Shown here one piece after another: positions 22,832 to 31,249 of a stretch of DNA of 64,000 bases. The notes under the pieces are model-generated. The model was given only the letters and a program-made list of their open reading frames with translations, was not told the DNA's origin and did no database searches. Origin of the DNA: Carya illinoinensis (Eukaryota > Streptophyta > Magnoliopsida > Fagales > Juglandaceae); the NCBI RefSeq assembly GCF_018687715.1, contig NC_056760.1, forward strand, positions 27,748,001 to 27,812,000, in the 5' to 3' direction. A program made the position numbers and the translations under genes. Numbering within the stretch: the first letter of the stretch is position 1; every line of letters starts with the position of its first letter.

Positions 22832-23656
22832 TGATGCAAATCAAGGAGCTGGACATGCTGATCATACACGTGGAAATGAAGCTGAATTTGCACAAGACCC
22901 TTTGTCACTTCCTAGTAGCCCAATTACAAGAATTAGAGCCAAACGTTTCAAGAAATCATTAAATGGGCTAATCCAAGATAATTGGGCTGATTCCAAAAAG
23001 ACCAAGATGGGCTCAAATAATAATAAAAGCTTAGTCCATGTCATCAAAGCAATTGAAGAGATTAATTAGCATGCAAATTCATAACCAGCGTTGTCTGAAC
23101 ATTAAAGAGCATGAGTTTGTTGAGTTTCAAGGATATTAAATAGGAGAATGGACTTGGTCTTGGTTGGGCATGTTAAATGCATTAAATGTAGTCATTTAGC
23201 TATTTTTAGGTGCTTTTAGAAGTCTAGGAGTCTTAAAAAACGTGGGGACTTGTTTAGGTTAATGTTTGTATTGTTTTTAAAGCTGTAATTATGACTATTG
23301 CCTATTCTTGGAGGGTTGTTCCAAGTATATAGAGGGGTATTTCGAATTTGAAAGAAGCTTTTGATGATTCAGAAAATTACTTTCATTGAGAGGTCTTGTG
23401 CTCCTCTTGGTTCTTAAAAAGAACTCTTTGAACTAATCAAGTTAATCTTGTGGTGTTCAAGCAATCAAACTTATCACCTTGAATCCTTGAGAGATTCTTA
23501 GGTTTTCTTGGTGTGGCGTTTTCAATCATTCGTAGTCTTGGTTTTCATCTATTTAGGTAACGGGTCAAGACTCAACAAATCTTGTCTTCACGATCTTGGG
23601 GTTCCAAGCCATCATTGTTTTGGGTTTCATCACAATTGTTGGTGGAGTTCGTATCA
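22832..23656 (+). mobile_element. Solo LTR S of a gypsy element with a pol tail, inside LINE L1
   Basis: An 825-bp LTR running from TGATGCAAATC to TTCGTATCA, flanked by CCTCC on both sides. Removing it restores LINE endonuclease sequence (VDSIGRR to RGGLALLW). The first 235 bases keep an open frame: NQGAGHADHTRGNEAEF, then SSPITRIRAKRFKKSLNGL and a terminal SLVHVIKAIEEIN with stop (near 23066). This is the carboxyl end of a gypsy polyprotein, as in the LTRs of family A. A TATA-like and transcribed leader region follows at 23320-23640. No internal domain is left, so it is a solo LTR. Confidence 0.85.
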
Positions 23657-23860
23657 CCTCCTTCCAATAGAATCAATTGTAAAGAAACTCTGAAAACCCA
23701 GTCGACTCTTTACAAACTCCATCTCACTCGATCTCAATTTGTTTCTATTAGAAAAAAGTATTTCAGGGTACTTATCTCTGACCATTTGATAAAGGTCTTG
23801 AACTGTTTGGGGGTTCCTAAACCCCCGACAGTTCCAGCTTAGTGTTTTCATAATGATTAG
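23657..23860 (-). pseudogene. Endonuclease N-terminus (ORF2 start) of LINE L1
   Basis: The minus-strand frame starts at 23851 with MKTLSWNCRGFRNPQTVQDL, the standard start of plant LINE ORF2, with the WNCRG metal-binding asparagine motif. Then comes PEILFSNRNKL, where the family usually has an E in ETK; here the catalytic glutamate position is changed. The frame continues to FFTIDSIGRR, where the solo LTR S interrupts. Confidence 0.8.
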
Positions 23861-25171
23861 TAGGGCTGGAGTCTAGCCACTACGAATTGAGAGTCATTGG
23901 AAACCTCAAAATCTGAAGGTGTAATTCTACCCTTCTTCCCCACTCCTTGTTCAGCCTCAACTTTATAAACTTCACACTTTTTCCTTTTTTTAACACTGTA
24001 AGAGTTAGAAGATACAGTACTTGACTTCTTTGTAAGTCTCTTCCGACTTCTCAACACCTGTTTCCCTTCACCTAGCACTTGTACTATGGTTGTTCCTCCA
24101 TCCATCACGGTATTCGAAGGACTGGGCTTGTAACTGATAAGTGGGCTCCCTGTGCATGAAAATCTTCCACTGGACCTAAGAGACCCATCCTATCCAGTGG
24201 CTCAGTTGACACCTCATTGCCTTTAACATTTGGCTTTTGTTGTGGCACATTGATCTGGCTATTTAAAGATTCCTCCTCTATTAAAAATTGATCCTGCCGT
24301 TTACCAAGATTTCCTCCAACAAATATATGATGACCCCTTAATTCTAGAACCCCCAAACTATAATATTTTTCTTTTGTAATGTTTGATAGTTTAATGATAT
24401 CATAATGACCATGATTTTCTTTAGCAGCCATCATATTTGGAACTTGAGGTTTATCACTCTGATAACCATACTTGGAACTTGGAACTTCTATAGATAGTGG
24501 TCGTTCTCTTAAGGCTTGATCAGCCTTGAGCCAAGTTCCAAACTAGTCCATTTTTCAAGTCTTTCAGGTACCAGCTTCCATACAGCCTTAAGCACCATGA
24601 ACAATTTTGCCACATTTGAAACACAATCTAAGAAGCTTTTGATGCTTAATAGGAATCTAGACTTTCTCCCCTAGTAGGTTAATGGACCTGCCTCTTGAAA
24701 TTGCCTTGTGAACCTTGAGTTCTATCTGCATTCTTAATTTCCCCAACTCGAGCCGTAAGCAAGAATATCAATATGCTTAACCAACCCAATAGTCTCCCCA
24801 ATCTTTTGGCCTATTCCATCATTCATACAAGCGAATGGTAGATTTCACAACTAAATCCAAAAGACCTCAAATAAAAATTGCATCTTACTTGGTGGTGTTC
24901 AAGTACCATTAAATGGCTTAAGCACAAATAGACTAGCATCAAATAGCCAAGGCCTCCCATACATAACTTTCTCCAAATCTCTGTGTTCTTCAAGAGAAAG
25001 TACAAAAAGATTGCCATTTATCTCTGTTAACGAAAAAGAGCTTCTTAACTTCCATATTTTTGCCATAGTTCTTGGTTTCTTCTAGTAGAAGTGCTTCATC
25101 AACATGAATCGCACAGTATCCTCCTCCTCTATTAATAGTAATTGTTTCCTCTTATCTTCTATGAATTCCAT
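23861..25171 (-). pseudogene. ORF1 (gag-like, DUF4283 and zinc knuckle) of LINE L1
   Basis: ORF1 of plant LINEs encodes an RNA-binding protein. It would start at 25171 (MEFIEDKRKQLLLIEEED). The segment near 25040-24900 reads KIWKL, GNLFVLSLEEHRDLEKVMYG then RPWLFDASLFVLKPFNG, the DUF4283 domain. Near 24620-24585 LCFKCGKIVHG is the CCHC-type knuckle. Downstream frames (24434-24105 and 24108-23857) are the low-complexity tail with a basic segment KKRKKCEVYK. Several stops and shifts break it. It ends just before ORF2 begins. Confidence 0.7.
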
Positions 25172-25279
25172 CACTACACTCTCAATTCGTCAAACTAACT
25201 AGAGAAAGACCCCACTTACAAAAGTAAAATGATAGAAAAACTTCACCTCATAACCTCAGAGAGGATGAGAGAAGAAATC

Positions 25280-25294
25280 CTCAATACAAGTAAT
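25280..25294. repeat. Right target duplication of LINE L1
   Basis: CTCAATACAAGTAAT, identical to 19037-19051. Confidence 0.85.
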
Positions 25295-25353
25295 TAGGCG
25301 TGAGAAATATACAAATTTATTCATATTGTTTTTATTTCAAAATATGAATGGGA

Positions 25354-26432
25354 GGATATCATATCCTTGATTGTCCCCTCTAATTAAAAAATCCCATCCG
25401 ATAGAGAGAGAAAGTCTTCATTCTCTCTAGAAAGCTTATCAGAAAACAAGAAAGTCTTTCTTGTTTTAGTTTAGTTTCAGTCAGTGCTTGGGGGTTATGG
25501 TGGCTTAAGGGTGACAGGTTCTTGCTCTCTAGCTATGGTGCCGCCTTGAGGAGAGGAACATCCGTAGCCAAAGAAGACAATGGTATAGTGGTCCCACCGT
25601 GTGAGAGGCTGGCTATCCTATTTTGATGGCCCAAGGTTGACGACAATGAACTAAGGTGAGGCGGGGCTGCTAGTCGATGAGAGGCGTGCTGCTCTGTTTG
25701 GAAAGAACAGAGAGTTGGTGGTACGAGTAGCGACTCTGGGTCACATCGGAAAGGCTTCATGGTGCTCTCCGTGCTTCGTGGTGGTCGGCACAGCAACTCA
25801 TGTACTGCACAACAGTAGAAAAGAAAGGGGGAGGGCTTTGTTGTGCTCCTTCAGCTTTGCTTTAATGTATAATGTTGTGTTTGGAGCCGTGAGCTTGGAG
25901 GAGAACTCTGCACTTGGTGGTCTCTGCACTTGCTTGGAGGGAGAACGCGACACGGAGAGGGAGCAGCTGGAATAAGCGATGAAACCCTAAGTGGCTCTCC
26001 CAATGGGCCGGGCTTTTGTTTGGGTTGGGTTGGGCTTCAGCCCATGTATTTTTAGTTTGCTCACTGTATCACTTGTTTTTGAAGGTTTTTATTGTATTTT
26101 CAGTTATTTAGTTTCTTTTAGGTAGTAGTAGGAAACAGTCTCTAGGACCGAGGGTCCGTAGAGTTTTGTACTCCACTCCATGGGAGGGGGAGTTGTGTGG
26201 ACTGTCTTAAACGGTAGTCTAAGACAGAGTTAAGTCTGTCAGACGATTAGTCTGGAGGCCTGTCTCTTAGATTGTTAGTCTGAAGGCATTGGACAAAACC
26301 CTGTTAGCTGCAAAGAAATTTGTGAGCTGGAGAGCAAGAAAATGTTAGAATTTGATTTGTATTTTATAGGTCAAAAGTTTTAATTGTCCGCTTCATTAAT
26401 GAATGGAACAGTATTTCACCTTTCAAAAAAAA
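25354..26432 (+). mobile_element. Short poly(A)-ended retroelement (internally deleted LINE or SINE-like)
   Basis: It ends with a run of 8 A (26425-26432) after CATTAATGAATGGAACAGTATTTCACC, a typical non-LTR tail. The 12-bp flanks ATATGAATGGGA (25342-25353) and ATATGAAAGGGA (26434-26445) differ by one base and look like a target duplication. Between them is a GC-richer leader-like stretch and a T-rich tail with no RT or endonuclease. Frames at 25533-25796 and 25715-25975 overlap on opposite strands and have no domain. It could be a LINE reduced to its two untranslated ends. Confidence 0.5.
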
Positions 26433-27180
26433 TATATGAAAGGGACATCTATGCAGTTGACAATAAAATAACTATTTTTTCTACAGAGAAATCAAAAAGT
26501 TAATTAGAAGATTAAATAAATGTGAAATTGTTCTAAATGTCAGGACCAATATTTCGTAGACATTGGCAATATTGCTAGTAAAAAGCTAGGGATTCTAGCT
26601 GTTACGGATGTGAATTCAGAATCCATGCAATTTATTGTGTCCAAAAAATGCATGATGCGTGCAACTCCCTCATGTTATTCTTCCTATATATGTGTATATA
26701 TATATCAATACACTCCACGTTGGGTCATAAGCAGTCACTACGTACGACGTGTGCGTGTGTATATATATATATGGTCGTAGGCTCGTAGCTATATACCTTA
26801 ACTACTCATTGCACCAACATAAAGAAAGATGTTAACTAGGGTGTTAATTTAATATTAATGGAATGTGACCACAAACTGTGTTGATCGATTTTATTTAAAT
26901 ATATATATACACGCATATAAAAAATAATAAATATTGTTTATTATTAGTAAGGGGCGCCATCCCAACTTACCTTACTCATTAAGCAAGCTGGGTACTACAA
27001 GTCTGCATAGAAAACAAAGGCAACGAAGGTGGCCTAGCTATTGAAGGTTGCTGTTAATTTTTATTCAAATGAATAAACAACTACGGTGTAAGGTACAGAT
27101 GAAGAAAGCACAGGAACGTCGGTCGATCTAATATTAATTTCTTGTTTGTACAAACATAATATATATCCTACACAGACACA

Positions 27181-27200
27181 GAGAGAGAGAGAGAGAGAGA
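27181..27200. repeat. (GA)10 microsatellite
   Basis: An uninterrupted GA run, about 2.2 kb upstream of the WOX start codon. Confidence 0.9.
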
Positions 27201-28025
27201 TGCAAAGGTGTTCGAGGTTTAAGCCAGCCTTTGCGACCCCTTGCCCTCCTCTCGTTTAATATAAAAAGACAACAGAGAAAAGGAGCAGATGTTTCCCGGC
27301 TGGTGCATAATAACCAGAGTTTTTACTTACCCAAAAAGAAAAGGAGCAGATATTCCACTTTAAGCCATGTTTGCTTAACGTCAGCTATTAAATTATTATA
27401 CGGTTTCGACAATCCGTTTGGATTGTTCCTCCAGTTTTGTAATTTAATATTTGCTTCTTCCTTGACAGCGACCCAGCTTTCCATGCATACCTTCACATGC
27501 ACTTGCTCGCCGAAACCCTAGCCAATTTCTTTGTCCACCTTTCACACTAATTAATTTGCCATTCTTCTTCTTTTTATTTTACCATTTTGACCAATATTCC
27601 TTTCAAACTTTTCCCTATGCAAATTTCACATTTACATGATATTGTATGGACTGAGCACAAGCATTTATCAACTATTATAATTAATCTTGTTCGAATTTGA
27701 AGGTCTTTATATATATTCTTTGAGAATTTATTAGTCTAGTCTTGAAATTATATATCCTGCATGCTGATCCCTATCGAATATAGTTCGTGCTATTTAGTAG
27801 ATAAAATGGAGTGCGTGCGAGAGAGAAAAGGCCTACGTATTAATTATTAGGTGACAACGTACATAATGATAACTTAATTAGTCTAAGAAAAATGTTAAAT
27901 GTACTTAAGAAAAACTTATAAAAGAATATCCATCTATTAGAAATTAGGGTTGTTTTTCAGCATTTCTCTATCACCAACTTAATTCCCCCCAATTTTGAAG
28001 TTCTCTTGCCACTCTCCCCTCTGAT

Positions 28026-28043
28026 CCCCCCCCCCCCCCCCCC
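28026..28043. repeat. Homopolymer of 18 C
   Basis: An uninterrupted C run that ends in the C of CACGTG. Length in the assembly may be inexact, as for any long homopolymer. Confidence 0.85.
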
Positions 28044-28050
28044 ACGTGTC
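28043..28050. promoter_or_regulatory. G-box / ABRE-like CACGTGTC
   Basis: CACGTG is the core bound by plant bZIP and bHLH factors, and CACGTGTC resembles an ABA-response element. It lies 1.34 kb upstream of the WOX ATG. A single motif of this size can occur by chance. Confidence 0.3.
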
Positions 28051-28584
28051 ACAATAAGAATACTTAAATGAATAATATACTTTCCCTAGCTAGGTAGCTA
28101 GTGTCAGCTGATCTTGTCTTAGAAAATACATATATACGTTTCTGATTACAAACGTCCATGTCGCTGCATTCATGAGAATAGGTTGTTCAAGTTAAAATGT
28201 CAAAATTAAGAGATTCCATCAATCATGAAAATTAACTCCGAAAACTAAAAAATATTATTTTAGGTATGCCATCTATATTGGGTGGCGGGTGAATTATGAA
28301 GTCAATATTCCTTGTGGACGTGACAAAATGTTTTTGAACATATTAATTAATAGATATCACCACGACAATTAGTACTGATATCTACTATATATGATTAATG
28401 TGAGTGGTGATTTGAAGACTTTTTCGGTGTTAGAGCTAATATGTTGTTTGTTGGATTAATGTTTGGAATAACAATGGATATTCAGAGATCATGATGGCGT
28501 TAATTAACAAGTTATAACAATCATGGTATATAGTACTACTGATCATACCGGCATGCGTAAATTCGGCTTGACACTGGCTAGAAT

Positions 28585-28728
28585 CACTACAAAAAAATAA
28601 AATAACCATTTGTGATGGATTATATACGATGAGAATGATTACTTGCAATTAAAACAGACTTATTTTGTCATAATATAGTCATTTTTGGAGGAAATAGTTG
28701 ATCAAAATTGAACAGTTTTCTTGTAGTG
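28585..28728. mobile_element. CACTA-type MITE, 144 bp
   Basis: Ends are CACTACAAAAAAA and TTTTCTTGTAGTG, the CACTACAAGAAAA-type terminal inverted repeats of the En/Spm (CACTA) superfamily. Flanks are AAT on both sides (28582-28584 and 28729-28731), the 3-bp duplication expected of this superfamily. It has no coding capacity, so it would need a transposase in trans. It lies about 0.66 kb upstream of the WOX start codon. Confidence 0.85.
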
Positions 28729-29277
28729 AATGATATTGATTGGTTACAAAAAGAAATTAGCATTTGTTGTGATTAGTTCAAGCTTAAAATGAGTTTATTT
28801 TCATCAAAAATGATCACGATAGTTAAGCTTAAATGGTTCTGCTAAGGATCATGAAAAGCATTACACTTCTAGAATCAGATTTCTTAGTACTGTTGTCTGA
28901 TAACACTAATTACAACATTAAAAAATTGCATGTGTTAATATTTCTTAGTACTAAAAAATATATCATTTCTCAGGTTAATTATATGAAAAGTCATGAGCCG
29001 AATCATTCAGCCATGTCAAATTACATTTGTGTCAATGATGACGATTATTTACTCGGTATTAGCCCCAAAAAAATGTTGCATGAAAATTGTTTAAAATGGT
29101 TTTGAATTCGAAATCTTTTCCACATGATCTAATAATTTTCATTGGGAAAAAACTTATACGTTGTCGACTGTTAGGTACTTAAGCATATATTTCCTCCTCA
29201 TTATAAGGTGGTGATCAAGAAAAGAGAGAGAGGGTGAGTTGGTAATTTCATCTGTGCGAATTTGGCTCCTCCAGCCC

Positions 29278-29286
29278 TTTATATAG
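29278..29286 (+). promoter_or_regulatory. Probable TATA box of the WOX gene
   Basis: TTTATATAG lies about 100 bases before the chosen start codon, preceded by a pyrimidine-rich CTCCTCCAGCCC tract and a GA-rich tract (29216-29234). It predicts a transcription start near 29310, which argues against use of the in-frame ATG at 29288. Confidence 0.55.
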
Positions 29287-29386
29287 CTTGGCCACTCTGA
29301 AGCGGTTTCCTATGTGTTTTTTCGTGTTGCCTTGTATTACTTCAAAGCTTCAAGAACCATATTTCTTTCTCGTCTTTTGGAGTAAA

Positions 29387-31249
29387 ATGGAAGAACAAGG
29401 GCAAGACCCTAACAGTCCAAGCCAAGGGTCGGAGCGAAACGAACCAGTCAGGTCAAGGTGGACTCCGAAGCCAGAGCAAATCCTAATATTAGAGTCTATC
29501 TTCAACAGTGGAATGGTTAATCCTCCCAGAGATGAGACGGTGAGAATAAGAAAACTGCTTGAGAAATTCGGTTCAGTTGGCGATGCAAACGTTTTCTACT
29601 GGTTCCAGAACCGCCGGTCAAGATCTCGCCGCCGACAACGCCAGATGCAGGCCAGCCTTGAACAGAGAAATCAAGCACAAGTAGCCAGTAGTGCAACTCA
29701 ATTCGAGAGTACTAGCTCTGCTTTGGGTTTCGGGCCTGTATCATCGCCTTCTTTTGCCTCCCATCCATCTTATCACGTTGGTTCTTCGTCTTCATGTGGA
29801 GTTCTGGGCAACGATGGCGTTGATCACTCTCTCTTTTCTCTATCTGGTCAAATGGGTTTTCCGGAAATCGAGCAGGGCTCGGCCGTAACGCCTGCAGGTT
29901 TATGCCCTTCGGATGCTTCAGATTTGCAATACCAAACTGGTAAATGCATGGCTGATTTAGTTTATTCGTAGATACTTAACGTCTTCCATTTCAAAGATAA
30001 ATATCTTTTCGTTCTCTTTAATTTATGCAATTCCAAGCTTTCATCTGGCCTGGAAAACCCTTTTCTTTCTCCCTCTTAGTAACTTTCCTTTTTCACGTTT
30101 GGTTTCAGAAGACGGTGATGAACCTTGGTTTTCTGATATAATCCACTTATAAACCATTCTTGGAGGCTTAATATATAATTATGTTCTACTATAAATTAAA
30201 TCTTGTTTTCCACAAGTACAGTAAGGATACTTACAATGTTTATCTATAAATTCCAAGTCCAAAACTATCATGGCCAAGCTCAATTAGGACGACTTCTAGA
30301 GAATAAAGTATCAACTTTACACTGACATGACAGTTCTTGTATCTGAGGAGTAGAATGAAAGTTGCACTTTCCCGTAAAAACATGAGGTCTCTTTTCCTCG
30401 CAATGCGTTCACAGGTTTTTTAATTAAAAATAAATAAAAACACAAAACACAAAATAAAAAGCCATAATTGAAATTGATTTCTCTTTCTTTTTATTTTATC
30501 CCTCAATTAAATTTATCATGCTTACACCTCCCAAGTGAGTCCACTAAAGTCTTGACTTTTATGATATATATATATATAGTAGTTTTCACCTTTCTGCTAT
30601 TGATCATGGTTGGTTTTAAAATTATATGAAAATTCATGATGAACTCCAAACTCTTAACTGAGAAATATTATTCAAAAATCTCCAGTTTCCACCCTACATC
30701 TCAGTTGTTTAATTCCATGGTTGAAATATAAATGGACATACTTTTGGACCTGCCTTTACAAATTTTCAGGATTAATTACAGTGTTTATCAATGGGGTTCC
30801 CACTGAAGTTCCAAAGGGGCCACTTGATATTAAGGCAATGTTTGATCAAGACGTTGTGTTGGTCCATTGCTCCGGAGTGCCGGTTGCTGTCAATGAATTT
30901 GGCTTCTTAATGCAGGGCCTGCAGCATGGTGAAAGCTATTTCCTGGTAAGCACATCTCGAAATTCATGATGTACACAGAATTTGGAATAAAATTCGTTTT
31001 ACCCCGTCCTTGGATCCTAAGGGCAATTGATGTATATGCATTCTCATTCGTCTTATTCATCTTGAGGCTTCTTTAGTTTGTTAGTTATTTTAAGGGAAGT
31101 TAATTGCGGGTTATAACTCATGATCATCTCTCAATTTCTGTATATACTCTTTATTCTTTGGTGTTGTCTTGGATCGGATCATGCAATCCAAAAAAGCTGC
31201 TGATCTTGAGATGCTTAAATTTTGGAAACAGGTTTCAAGACAAACATGA
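29387..31249 (+). CDS. WOX11/12: WOX11/WOX12-like homeodomain transcription factor, three exons
   Basis: A WUSCHEL-related homeobox protein, a nuclear DNA-binding regulator. In Arabidopsis, rice and poplar, WOX11/12 proteins act downstream of auxin to start adventitious or crown roots. Exons are 29387-29939, 30770-30945 and 31232-31249. Introns follow GT-AG (CTG|GTAAAT to TTTTCAG|GAT; CTG|GTAAGC to AAACAG|GTT). They join in frame to 248 residues, near the family's usual length. The homeodomain is at about residues 22-86, with [25 protein letters not shown] and helix 3 [19 protein letters not shown]. Exon 2 gives [12 protein letters not shown] (about 187-198) and [15 protein letters not shown]. 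Exon 3 adds only VSRQT and the stop, like the Arabidopsis WOX12 ending. I see no WUS box, as expected for this intermediate clade. The start was chosen because [12 protein letters not shown] resembles family N-termini; in-frame ATGs at 29288 and 29312 exist. No breaks were seen. Confidence 0.93.

Larger units (their letters stand above)
19052..25279 (-). mobile_element. LINE L1 (plant L1 type), near full length, dead
   Basis: A minus-strand non-LTR retrotransposon with its poly(A) end at 19051-19057 (T on this strand), bounded by identical 15-bp target duplications. In transcription order it has a short 5' leader, ORF1 (from 25171), ORF2 endonuclease (from 23851), reverse transcriptase (21869-20473), and RNase H (19560-19092). 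An 825-bp solo LTR (22832-23656) is inserted in the endonuclease. Stops and frameshifts are frequent. Its target is the probable copia LTR. Full length at the 5' end is inferred because leader and ORF1 are present and the duplication follows at once. Confidence 0.85.
26446..29277. promoter_or_regulatory. Upstream region of the WOX gene, low copy
   Basis: No LTR, LINE or coding domain is recognised here apart from the MITE at 28585. The stretch is AT-rich (many ATATAT runs near 26690-26910). It holds a (GA)10 tract, a run of 18 C and a G-box. This is the likely regulatory region of the plus-strand WOX gene. The frame 27231-27521 has no recognisable domain. Confidence 0.45.

Noticed and set aside
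29288..29386. An earlier in-frame ATG (29288, also 29312) for the WOX protein
   Set aside because: The ATG at 29288 lies 2 bases after the TATA box and would be upstream of the transcription start. The added hydrophobic residues do not resemble any WOX N-terminus, while [12 protein letters not shown] does. The ATG at 29312 cannot be excluded but is very near the predicted start site.
30946..30969. VSTSRNS as the normal end of the WOX protein
   Set aside because: A consensus donor GTAAGC sits exactly at the codon boundary, and the downstream exon gives the family-like ending VSRQT. The direct read-through is treated as intron retention.
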